In this document: piece after piece, positions 1 to 5,795 of the stretch
How positions within the stretch are numbered: the first letter of the stretch is position 1
Layout of the letters: the number at the start of each line of letters is the position of its first letter
Source of the DNA: Acidobacteriota bacterium
Lineage (GTDB): Bacteria > Acidobacteriota > Terriglobia > Terriglobales > Acidobacteriaceae
NCBI GenBank assembly: GCA_003225615.1
Contig: QIAS01000407.1
Location: 1-5,795, forward strand
Direction: 5' to 3'
Length of the DNA stretch: 5,795 nucleotides
Translations under genes and position numbers: made by a program
The notes under the pieces: generated by a model
What the model saw: only the letters and a program-made list of their open reading frames with translations
Database searches by the model: none
Told to the model about the DNA's origin: nothing

Positions 1-279
1 AGAGATCGCTGAGCAACTTCCTGGAGTACTCCGAGAACAGCTCGCCTGCACCATCTGCCGGTCGTCGTGCTTGTTTATCTTATGTGGATTCACACACTTA
101 GTGGTGAGGCAACTATAGCTCCCTTATAGAGTCACTTCAGGCCAATACCGTAACCTCCCCCGTACATCACCCTCCGTACCGTTGGAAAGCGTCGTCTCTT
201 CCCTCACCATTAGGGCCGGCAGGAAATTAAGTTCGGCGGTAACTGCGACCCTCCCCCCACCGCGCCGACCATCAAAACT
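1..279. other. Left-edge region without a supported gene; possible remnant or structured element
   Basis: No full gene is visible here. On the minus strand a frame opens at a GTG (91-93) and runs off the left edge with 31 codons, starting VNPHKINKHDDRQMVQ. A second minus frame over the same bases ends in ELFSEYSRKLLSDL, so a frameshifted or decayed gene is possible. Another minus frame starts with ATG at 166-168 directly behind a GGAGGGTG, but gives only 11 Gly-rich residues. On the plus strand a frame open from the left edge ends at TAG 99-101 and resembles no family I know. The bases just before the protease ATG at 280 show no Shine-Dalgarno sequence. The stretch 150-210 is pyrimidine-rich on the plus strand. 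Nothing resembling a tRNA was seen. Confidence 0.3.
97..214. repeat. Imperfect 13-bp inverted repeat enclosing 92 bp
   Basis: Positions 97-109 (CTTAGTGGTGAGG) pair with 202-214 (CCTCACCATTAGG). The inner eight pairs, 102-109 with 202-209, are perfect. The outer five hold two G-T mismatches, which would be G-U wobbles in a plus-strand RNA and A-C mismatches in a minus-strand RNA. Inside lie smaller complementary pieces: CTATA/TATAG around 113-129, CCAAT/GTTGG at 142-146 and 181-185, and GTAC/GTAC at 162-165 and 176-179. Together they suggest a branched fold. I cannot name the element. It could be a structured leader of the protease gene or the edge of a mobile element with its RNA. Confidence 0.4.
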
Positions 280-1275
280 ATGTCCGACCTAGAGCACCAG
301 CCGGTATCTGAACAGGTCTGCGAGACCTGGCAGCAGTTTGTCCAGGGGTTGCTGGGCATGGCCCTACTGCTGGGCACCGCGATGATTGTGCATTTCTACT
401 CGCCGGCTCCAGCGAACGACCTTAAGAACCAGGTTCAACAACTTACGGATCAGGTCCAATTGCTTAAGCAAGAGCAGGCTATGCCTGCGATGGTGCTGAA
501 TCGGTATCGCAATTCGATCTGCTACGTGTACGGCGTCTATCACGTCAGCTTCCCGGACCGGCGTGTGGGGTTGCGGGCGCGACTCTCCGGGACGGGGTTT
601 GTGGTCGCAAATGGCCTGCTGGCCACGAATCGCCATGTGGCCGAGCCCTGGTATGGCGATGCTGACGCGGACGCTCTTATCCGTCGCGGCGCTACTCCCC
701 GCTTGGAGAAGCTACTGGCCTTCTTTCCGGGCGTGCCTACTCCGGTGAACATTACGCCTGCAGTCGTCTCCGCGAAGGGCGATCTGGCGGTATTGCGGAT
801 GCAGGATTCAGCAGCGATCGATCAACTCACGCCGCTTCCTTTGGCTGAGAAACCATCGCGTCCGGGAGAACTGGTGGCCGTGGTTGGTTATCCTATGGGA
901 ATTGCCGGCATGGTGGCGAAGTCGCCGACTTCGGTCTACGAACGCCTGGCATATAGGCGGGATGATATTGGCGCAGCCAATGAATTGGCGGCCTTGTCGC
1001 TGATTCGCCCCTCGTCGACCTGCGGACACCTCGGGGATGTCGTGGGAGACAAGCTGATCTATGACGCACCCACAGCCCATGGCGGCAGCGGTGGTCCTGT
1101 GTTCAACGCACAGGGTGAGGTGATTGGCGTCAACTCGGCTTATCTGGACGGCTTTTCGGGGGGTACGCTTGGTATCTCCACCGATGCGCTCCGACCACTG
1201 GTTCAAGCTGCCCAGAAGGCAAGAAAATCAGCGGACAGCTCCGCGGTTCCTACATTAGCGTCCAATCCTGAGTAA
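280..1275 (+). CDS. Membrane-anchored trypsin-like serine protease, PDZ-less
   Basis: This 331-residue protein has the chymotrypsin/HtrA-type fold and probably cleaves proteins outside the cytoplasm. The catalytic triad is visible: His119 in ATNRHVAE, Asp168 in KGDLAVLRM and Ser270 in GGSGGPVF. GTGFVVANGLLATN before the His is the usual first strand pair of HtrA-like proteases. A short cytosolic N-terminus is followed by one hydrophobic segment (about 22-40), then a Gln/Leu-rich heptad-like stretch (about 46-66) that may form a short coiled coil and multimerise the protein. The chain ends about 50 residues after the Ser, so there is no PDZ domain as in DegP or DegS. Cys81 and Cys248 lie in the exported part. 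ATG 280 is the only start upstream of the membrane segment: the frame is open back to TAG 211 but has no other start codon. No Shine-Dalgarno is seen. The substrate is unknown. Confidence 0.85.
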   Translation: MSDLEHQPVSEQVCETWQQFVQGLLGMALLLGTAMIVHFYSPAPANDLKNQVQQLTDQVQLLKQEQAMPAMVLNRYRNSICYVYGVYHVSFPDRRVGLRARLSGTGFVVANGLLATNRHVAEPWYGDADADALIRRGATPRLEKLLAFFPGVPTPVNITPAVVSAKGDLAVLRMQDSAAIDQLTPLPLAEKPSRPGELVAVVGYPMGIAGMVAKSPTSVYERLAYRRDDIGAANELAALSLIRPSSTCGHLGDVVGDKLIYDAPTAHGGSGGPVFNAQGEVIGVNSAYLDGFSGGTLGISTDALRPLVQAAQKARKSADSSAVPTLASNPE

Positions 1276-1276
1276 T

Positions 1277-1294
1277 TTCCGAAGCTCAACGGAA
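1277..1294. terminator. Weak hairpin between convergent stops
   Basis: TTCCG (1277-1281) and CGGAA (1290-1294) form a 5-bp stem with an 8-base loop between and over the two convergent stop codons. There is no T-run on either side, so it is at best a poor bidirectional terminator. The two transcripts probably run into each other before ending. Confidence 0.2.
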
Positions 1295-3160
1295 CCGACC
1301 TATCCATCCGGGCTCGCGGACATGTTCTTCTTCCAAGCGGCGCAGGCGCGCCGCCATAACCCCATGACGGCCCAGGTAGCCGAGAATGCGTTGCGTTTCC
1401 TTGCGATCCACTACCGGAAGCCGGCCGATGTTGTGGCGCAACATCTTGGCGGAGGCTTCGGAGAGCGATTCGTCTGGATACGTAACGATGACGTGCGTGG
1501 AAGCAGCTTCGAGGACAGTCAGGGTTCCGGCGGGATCCTTATCCAGGGCGCGCAGGATGTCTCCACGGGTGATGACTCCGGCGAGCTTTCCCTCGCGGTC
1601 CACCACTAGCATGCCTTGATGATGGCTGACTTCGGGATCATGCCGGGCAATGCGGTCGGCGAGTTCGCCAATGCGAAGGTCAGCTACTAGGATGGGCGCT
1701 TCGCGGTCCATGGTCTCCTGAACCATGACCTGCTGCAGAACATCGGCTTCGTAGTCCTGATGAATGCTTAACCCGCGGCGCGCCAGCTTCTCCGTCATGA
1801 TGGACGATTTCGGCATAAACAACATGGCCACGCCGTCGGCAATCACGCTGACCAGCATGAGCGGCAGGACAGAGTTGTAGTCGCGAGTAATCTCAAAAGC
1901 AAAAATGATGAATGTGAAAGTTGCGCGGGAGGCGGCGCCGAACACGGCGCCCATGGCGACTAGTGCGAATGCGCCGGGGGCAAGACTGGCGGTCGGAAAG
2001 GCGCGGTTCATCAGTAGGGCATAAGCTCCGCCCAGGGCCGCGCTGGACATGAACATGGGAGCGAGCAGGCCGCCCGACGTCCCGGAACCCAGGGAGACAA
2101 CCAGGGCGACGGCTTTAGCAATCATCACAATGGCCAGCAGTTCTAAGCCGAGCCTGGCATTGAGAATGTCCCCGATCGTGTCATAGCCGACGCCCAGCAC
2201 GCGTGGAACAAAGTAGCCGATGACGCCGAGGCCCAGCGCGCCAGTGGCTGGCCACCACAGATGGTCGACGGGAAGTTTTTCAAACTGATCTTCTATCCAA
2301 TAAAGCGCTTTGCTGAAACCCACGGCCGCCAGCCCGCAAATTCCTCCAAGCAGCAGATAAAACGGCAAAGCGTGCGGGATGCCAAAATCCACCTTTCCGA
2401 CTTCGAACATTGGCCCCGTGCCCAGCAATTGCATGTGAACCGCAGTGGCCAGCGTGCTGGCAATCACCAGAGGAATGAAAGAGCGCGACTTGAATTCAAA
2501 AAGCAGGAGCTCAATGGCCAGGATCACGCCGGCAATGGGCGTGTTGAATGTGGCGGACATGCCGGCTGCGGCGCCGCACGCTAAGAGCACTTTTCTTTCT
2601 GAGGCGGTGGTGTGAAAGATCTGGCCGACGAGAGAGCCAACGGCACCGCCGGTTTGAATAATGGGTCCTTCAGCGCCGAAAGGACCGCCAGTTCCGATAG
2701 CGATAGCGGCAGAAATCGGCTTCAGAATAGCCACGCGCGGCTCGATGCGGCTGCGGTTGATGAGCACTGCTTCCATCGCTTCCGGGATGCCGTGCCCCTT
2801 GATTTTAGGGGTGCCGTACTTCGCCATGAATCCCACGATGATTCCGCCAATCACCGGTATGACGATGACCCAGGCGCCAAGATGATGAAAGCGCGCGCTG
2901 GTGAAATCCGTGGAAAAACGATGAAAGAAAAAGATATTGGTGAACAAGCCAATCAGCTTGTACAGGGAGAAGGCGACCACGCCTGCCACTAATCCAATAC
3001 CGACGGATAACGCCGAGACGAGCACCATGCGGAATTGTGCCGGTGGCGCTACGGCGCCGGGAATAAGCAGCCCACGTCCGTTTGAGTCGGAGCTCCGCTC
3101 TGCTGACTGGTCGTTGCGTAAGGTCCCATTACCTCTTTTCGTTTCTTGATCCGATCCCAT
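1286..3160 (-). CDS. ClC-family chloride channel/transporter with C-terminal CBS pair
   Basis: This 624-residue inner-membrane protein carries anions, most likely chloride. Residues about 45-450 are the ClC transmembrane core. The signatures are GHGIP (122-126, the GSGIP loop with Ser replaced by His), GAEGP (162-166, with the gating glutamate Glu164) and GSGTSGGLLAP (358-368, the GxFxP loop with Leu366 for Phe). In IELLLFEF, Glu217 is kept, but the place of the internal proton glutamate of E. coli ClC (Glu203) holds Leu218. That replacement occurs in channels and in some bacterial homologues, so channel or exchanger cannot be decided. Two CBS domains follow (about 478-540 and 548-605) and may bind adenine nucleotides. 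The N-terminal 40 residues are polar and cytosolic. The ATG at 3158-3160 has AAGGAG 12 bases upstream. It overlaps the end of marR by 32 bp. The neighbouring regulator suggests control by stress or a small ligand. Confidence 0.93.
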   Translation of the reverse strand: MGSDQETKRGNGTLRNDQSAERSSDSNGRGLLIPGAVAPPAQFRMVLVSALSVGIGLVAGVVAFSLYKLIGLFTNIFFFHRFSTDFTSARFHHLGAWVIVIPVIGGIIVGFMAKYGTPKIKGHGIPEAMEAVLINRSRIEPRVAILKPISAAIAIGTGGPFGAEGPIIQTGGAVGSLVGQIFHTTASERKVLLACGAAAGMSATFNTPIAGVILAIELLLFEFKSRSFIPLVIASTLATAVHMQLLGTGPMFEVGKVDFGIPHALPFYLLLGGICGLAAVGFSKALYWIEDQFEKLPVDHLWWPATGALGLGVIGYFVPRVLGVGYDTIGDILNARLGLELLAIVMIAKAVALVVSLGSGTSGGLLAPMFMSSAALGGAYALLMNRAFPTASLAPGAFALVAMGAVFGAASRATFTFIIFAFEITRDYNSVLPLMLVSVIADGVAMLFMPKSSIMTEKLARRGLSIHQDYEADVLQQVMVQETMDREAPILVADLRIGELADRIARHDPEVSHHQGMLVVDREGKLAGVITRGDILRALDKDPAGTLTVLEAASTHVIVTYPDESLSEASAKMLRHNIGRLPVVDRKETQRILGYLGRHGVMAARLRRLEEEHVREPGWIGRFR

Positions 3161-3650
3161 GCCTATTCGGCGCTCCTTTTGGAGGTAACTTCCTTTGTCT
3201 TGACGACGGTTTCTGAGGGTGAGCCTCGGCGGCCCCGGTGCCGTGTACCACCCGTCTCAGGGCTCGCAAGAGCGCCGGCGCGGTGCTGCGGAGCTCTGCA
3301 CGATGGTGAAGCGCCAGTTCGCGCAACGTTTTTTCTCCTTTGGGGGTTAGGACCAGCAACACCTCGCGGCGATCCTGGCCACCACGCTGGCGGCGCACGT
3401 ACCGGCCTGTTTCAAGCCGGTTCACTAGCTCGACAGCGCTATGGTGCTGGATTTGCAGCCGCTCGGCGAGTTCCGCCACGCGTGGCCTCACGCCGCGCGG
3501 CAGGCCCTTGATGGCCAGCATGAGCTGGTACTGGCGTGGTTCCAGACCTGCGGACCGGGAGGCCTGCTCGCTGAAGTGCAGGAAGCGGCGAATCTGGTAT
3601 CGGACCTCGGCTAGTGACTGGTAATCGCTCAAAGTAAGGGGCTTTTCCAT
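3129..3650 (-). CDS. MarR-family transcriptional regulator
   Basis: This is a winged helix-turn-helix DNA-binding protein of about 173 residues, expected to act as a dimer. Numbered from the ATG at 3648-3650, residues about 36-105 hold the DNA-binding core: LEPRQYQLMLAIKGLP, then AELAERLQIQHHSAVELVNR with the recognition helix near 66-80. The wing carries the MarR signature D-R-R-E-x-L-L-x-L-T-x-x-G (Asp93 to Gly105). The flanking helices at both ends should form the dimer interface. A GTG at 3669-3671 would add seven residues, but it lies about where transcription should begin behind the TATAAT at 3673-3678, so I prefer the ATG. Neither start has a clear Shine-Dalgarno. The last 30 or so residues are a basic, Pro-rich, probably disordered tail that extends over the ribosome-binding site and start of the clc gene. 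Co-transcription and autoregulation with clc are likely. The ligand is unknown. Confidence 0.85.
   Translation of the reverse strand: MEKPLTLSDYQSLAEVRYQIRRFLHFSEQASRSAGLEPRQYQLMLAIKGLPRGVRPRVAELAERLQIQHHSAVELVNRLETGRYVRRQRGGQDRREVLLVLTPKGEKTLRELALHHRAELRSTAPALLRALRRVVHGTGAAEAHPQKPSSRQRKLPPKGAPNRHGIGSRNEKR
3173..3178 (-). promoter_or_regulatory. Ribosome-binding site of the clc gene inside marR
   Basis: On the minus strand AAGGAG lies 12 bases before the clc ATG (3158-3160). It is within the marR reading frame, so ribosomes finishing marR pass over it. This suggests translational coupling of the two genes. The spacing is longer than the usual 5-9 bases. Confidence 0.55.
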
Positions 3651-3672
3651 CCGCGGATTATATCGGACCACG

Positions 3673-3701
3673 ATTATAACCGCATTTGTATCGTATCACG
3701 A
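3673..3701 (-). promoter_or_regulatory. Candidate sigma70-type promoter of marR-clc
   Basis: On the minus strand a perfect TATAAT -10 box (3673-3678) is preceded, after 17 bases, by TCGTGA (3696-3701), a 3-of-6 match to TTGACA. A transcript would begin near 3665, leaving a leader of roughly 15 bases before the ATG at 3648-3650. The very short leader agrees with the missing Shine-Dalgarno. The weak -35 is typical of a regulated promoter. Confidence 0.55.
3691..3701. promoter_or_regulatory. Palindrome over the -35 box, candidate MarR operator
   Basis: TCGTATCACGA is a perfect 4-bp inverted repeat (TCGT/ACGA) around ATC. It covers the candidate -35 box of marR-clc. A second perfect 8-bp palindrome, ACATATGT (3701-3708), abuts it. 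MarR proteins usually bind near-palindromic sites over their own promoters, so this is the best autoregulatory operator candidate, though it is shorter than a typical MarR site. Confidence 0.35.
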
Positions 3702-3883
3702 CATATGTCCCTGCGCTAGATCTCAGGAAAGTACCCGGCAAAGCTTTAACCGCCGAGGGTGCAGTGGGCAACGTGGCAACCGCCTGGAAGGAAAACGCAG
3801 ATCGCGCGCCTCAGCGAAGTGGCGATTGGGGCCAGCCTCCATATAGAATCCCTAGTCCCGCATTTCATTTCACCAGAATAGAC

Positions 3884-3889
3884 GAGGTG
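3884..3889 (+). promoter_or_regulatory. Shine-Dalgarno fixing the TTG start of purB
   Basis: GAGGTG lies five bases before TTG 3895-3897. It matches the anti-Shine-Dalgarno core well and so supports the unusual start codon. About 45 bases upstream, TAGAAT (3844-3849) matches a -10 box in five of six bases. No good -35 sits at the right distance, so the purB promoter itself remains uncertain. The rest of the divergent gap (3702-3883) shows a near-repeat GTGGGCAAC/GTGGCAAC (3764-3780) and two copies of AACCGCC (3748-3754, 3778-3784), of unknown meaning. Confidence 0.6.
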
Positions 3890-3894
3890 CTGGT

Positions 3895-5795
3895 TTGATT
3901 GCGCGTTATACGCGCCCGGAAATGGGGCGCATCTGGAGTGACGAGAACCGCTTCCGGATGTGGCTGGCGGTGGAAGTCGCCGTCACCGAGACCCTGGCCG
4001 AAGCGGGCATGGTTCCCAAGGAAGCCGCGCGCGCGATCCGCGAACGCGCCGCCTTCAATGTCACACGCATTCAGGAGATCGAGGCGGAGGTGCGCCACGA
4101 CGTCATCGCCTTTACCACGGCGGTGGCCGAGATCGTCGGTCCGCACGCGCGCTGGTTCCATTACGGCCTGACCTCGAACGATGTTGTGGATACCGCTCTG
4201 GCACTGCTCATCCGGGAAGCGTCGGCAATCATCCTGGAGGACCTGAATCGTCTTGCCGAGGTGCTGAAGCGCCGCGCCTGGGAATTCAAGGACACGCCGA
4301 TGATCGGGCGGACGCATGGAGTTCACGCCGAGCCGATCACTTTCGGTTTTAAGCTGGCCAACTGGTACTCCGAGGTGCAACGCGATATTGCCCGCTTCGA
4401 GCGAGCCGCCGAGGAGATGCGGGTGGGCAAGTTGTCCGGGGCGGTGGGGACGTTTGCCCATCTCACGCCTGAACTGGAAGAGAAGATCTGTGCGCGGCTC
4501 GGACTGAAGGCGGCAGCGGTATCGTCGCAGGTTATCCAGCGGGATCGCCACGCCAATTATCTAGCTACCCTGGCGGTGATTGCCTGCACTCTCGACAAGA
4601 TCGCTACCGAGTTGCGGCATTTGCAGCGTACCGAAGTGCGCGAAGCCGAGGAATTCTTCAGCGAAAAGCAAAAAGGCTCTTCGGCGATGCCGCACAAGCG
4701 AAATCCCGTCACCTTGGAGCAGATCAGCGGGCTGGCCCGGGTGGTTCGTTCCAACGCGCAGGCGGGATTCGAAAACGTGGCCCTCTGGCATGAGCGGGAT
4801 ATATCGCATTCGTCGGTAGAGCGGATCATCCTGCCGGACTCGACCACCCTCGCGGATTACATGCTGAGCAAGACAGCCAACCAAATTGACACAATGCTCG
4901 TCTATCCCGAGCGGATGCTGGCCAACTTGAACAGCACCCGGGGACTGGTGTTTAGCGGCCAAGTGTTGCTCGATCTGGTGGAGCACGGGGTCTCGCGTGA
5001 AGATGCCTACCGCGTGGTGCAGGCTCACGCGATGCGCGCCTGGAAGGAAGGACTCGACTTCCACCAACTGGTGGTGAACGACAAGGAAATCACCCGCCAC
5101 GTGCCGCGACAGAAGATCGAGCAGGCATTCGATGTGAAGCGCCAGTTAAGGAATATAGACAAGATTTTTGCCCGGGTGTTCGACGAGGCTGCGCCAGGGT
5201 CCGCAAAATCGGCCAAACCAGCGGCCAGAAAGCCACTTCGTCTCACCCTGGCCACGGCTGTAGTTTTGGCCTCGTGCTTTGTATGCGCCCAAGAACCGGC
5301 GGCCACGCCTCCTCAGGAAAAACCTGCGCCGCAGGAAAACGCTCCAGCGCCTGAGAAATCAGAGAACCCACCGGGCCCTGGCCCCCCGTCGAAAACTCCA
5401 CCCGCGATACCGGAGAACCCCAAGGCAACTGCCTGGGGTGTTCTTGAGACCGCGGCGAAGAGTGACAAAACCGGCGATCGCGCGGCCACCATGCGAGTGT
5501 TAAGCCTGCTCCCCAAGAATGAGCAGGCGAAAAAACTGGCGGAAGCCGGCCTCGGTGATGACAAGCCAGAGGTCCGTTCCGCGGCGGCGCTGGCCTTGGG
5601 AGAGATGCAATCGCGCTCAAGCATTCCGAAACTCAAAGAGTCCCTCTCCGATAAGGAGATCACGGTAATGCTGGCTGCGGCGCATGCACTCGACCTCATG
5701 CATGACAATGCCGCTTATGAGGTGTACTACGAAATCCTGACCGGAGAGCGCAAGACTTCCAAAGGACTGATCGCGGAACAAACCGCGACTCTGAA
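3895..5795 (+). CDS. purB: Adenylosuccinate lyase PurB fused in frame to a membrane segment and HEAT-like repeats (partial, runs off right edge)
   Basis: Residues 1-431 are a full PurB of the fumarase/aspartase superfamily. It removes fumarate from SAICAR and from adenylosuccinate in purine synthesis, normally as a cytosolic homotetramer. Numbering coincides with the B. subtilis enzyme: His68 (RHDVIAF), His89 and Thr93-Ser94 (HYGLTS), His141 (GRTHGVHAEP), the mobile signature loop GSSAMPHKRNP (261-271, with catalytic Ser263 and Lys268) and Glu275. The TTG start gives MIARYTRPEMGRIW, the expected N-terminus, and stops lie close upstream in frame. The usual PurB end (about FARVFDEA, 426-433) has no stop. 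The frame continues through a basic linker (434-449), a hydrophobic segment with lipobox LASC (448-465), a Pro/Glu/Gln-rich spacer (466-510) and helical HEAT-like repeats (from about 511), and is still open at residue 633. I read each codon from 3895 to 5793 and found no stop. The lyase call is near certain. That the fusion is real is less so. Confidence 0.93.
   Translation, partial: MIARYTRPEMGRIWSDENRFRMWLAVEVAVTETLAEAGMVPKEAARAIRERAAFNVTRIQEIEAEVRHDVIAFTTAVAEIVGPHARWFHYGLTSNDVVDTALALLIREASAIILEDLNRLAEVLKRRAWEFKDTPMIGRTHGVHAEPITFGFKLANWYSEVQRDIARFERAAEEMRVGKLSGAVGTFAHLTPELEEKICARLGLKAAAVSSQVIQRDRHANYLATLAVIACTLDKIATELRHLQRTEVREAEEFFSEKQKGSSAMPHKRNPVTLEQISGLARVVRSNAQAGFENVALWHERDISHSSVERIILPDSTTLADYMLSKTANQIDTMLVYPERMLANLNSTRGLVFSGQVLLDLVEHGVSREDAYRVVQAHAMRAWKEGLDFHQLVVNDKEITRHVPRQKIEQAFDVKRQLRNIDKIFARVFDEAAPGSAKSAKPAARKPLRLTLATAVVLASCFVCAQEPAATPPQEKPAPQENAPAPEKSENPPGPGPPSKTPPAIPENPKATAWGVLETAAKSDKTGDRAATMRVLSLLPKNEQAKKLAEAGLGDDKPEVRSAAALALGEMQSRSSIPKLKESLSDKEITVMLAAAHALDLMHDNAAYEVYYEILTGERKTSKGLIAEQTATL
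5221..5795 (+). other. Exported HEAT-repeat-like C-terminal part of the purB frame (possibly a separate gene)
   Basis: This segment looks like the beginning of an independent secreted protein. Basic residues (Arg445, Lys446, Arg449) precede LTLATAVVLASCFVCA, which offers both a lipobox (LASC, Cys461) and a signal peptidase I site (VCA before Gln466). A Pro/Glu-rich spacer follows, as in many envelope proteins. Residues about 513-541, 545-573 and 577-604 are paired amphipathic helices of the HEAT type, for example PEVRSAAALALGEM and ITVMLAAAHALDLM. HEAT repeats bind proteins and have no catalytic role. As a separate gene its only plausible in-frame start is GTG 5176-5178, inside the last PurB codons, without a Shine-Dalgarno at proper distance (AAGGA at 5148-5152 is 23 bases away). 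The function is unknown. Confidence 0.7.

Noticed and set aside
150..180. Two CCGTAC copies (160-165, 174-179) as a repeat array
   Set aside because: There are only two six-base copies, with no repeat-spacer regularity. This is not a CRISPR or iteron array.
808..1206. 132-codon minus-strand open frame inside the protease gene
   Set aside because: The plus strand encodes the catalytic Asp-Ser region, and the antisense product shows no motif.
2612..2992. 126-codon plus-strand open frame inside clc
   Set aside because: It is antisense to the GAEGP and GHGIP regions of ClC. The product is low-complexity, rich in Asp, Arg and Asn.
3721..3883. Possible riboswitch upstream of purB (ZTP, c-di-GMP or fluoride type)
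   Set aside because: CCGCCTGG and GGCAAAGC recall parts of such motifs, but the conserved cores and paired stems are not present, and no strong hairpin can be drawn.
3686..3898. 70-codon plus-strand frame from a TTG in the marR-purB gap
   Set aside because: It has no ribosome-binding site, begins within the marR promoter, overlaps the purB start and resembles no known peptide.
3865..4551. 228-codon minus-strand open frame opposite purB
   Set aside because: It lies antisense to the conserved catalytic N-terminal half of PurB, its product is Arg/His/Pro-rich without motifs, and it arises from the third-position GC of purB.
4561..5100. 179-codon minus-strand open frame opposite purB
   Set aside because: It mirrors PurB codons, has no recognisable domain, and overlaps the signature loop region of the true gene.
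5313..5708. 131-codon minus-strand open frame opposite the HEAT region
   Set aside because: The Ser/Ala/Gly-rich product has no family features. The plus strand there shows clear helical repeats.

Overview
The window fits a fairly GC-rich, free-living bacterium, and I lean towards an acidobacterium or similar soil lineage. The lean rests on weak signs: rich GC at third positions, a TTG-started PurB close in pattern to the Bacillus subtilis enzyme, and a HEAT-repeat protein directly behind purB. It is an inference, not a phylogenetic result.

Layout. Positions 1-279 hold no convincing gene, but they contain an imperfect 13-bp inverted repeat (97-109/202-214) and short stretches that look like a decayed or structured element. 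A plus-strand gene (280-1275) encodes a membrane-anchored trypsin-like (HtrA-type fold, PDZ-less) serine protease. It converges, with only 10 bp between stops, on a minus-strand two-gene unit: a MarR-family regulator (3129-3650) and a ClC-family chloride channel/transporter with a C-terminal CBS pair (1286-3160). These two genes overlap by 32 bp. Their promoter, with a perfect TATAAT and an 11-bp palindrome over the -35 region, lies at 3673-3701.

Divergent from it, on the plus strand, is a long reading frame from a TTG at 3895 that is still open at the right edge. It first encodes a complete adenylosuccinate lyase (PurB, about 431 residues, all catalytic residues present). With no stop codon it then continues through a basic linker, a signal-peptide-like hydrophobic segment with a lipobox, a Pro/Glu-rich spacer and HEAT-like helical repeats. 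Taken literally this is a PurB-membrane-HEAT fusion of at least 633 residues, and it is the most interesting thing in the window. The alternatives are loss of the purB stop, a sequencing or assembly error, or an internal start for a separate exported HEAT protein.

How the genes work together. MarR probably controls itself and the ClC protein as one unit. PurB belongs to purine synthesis. The protease appears to be an independent envelope protein. No defence system, CRISPR array, rRNA or tRNA is visible.
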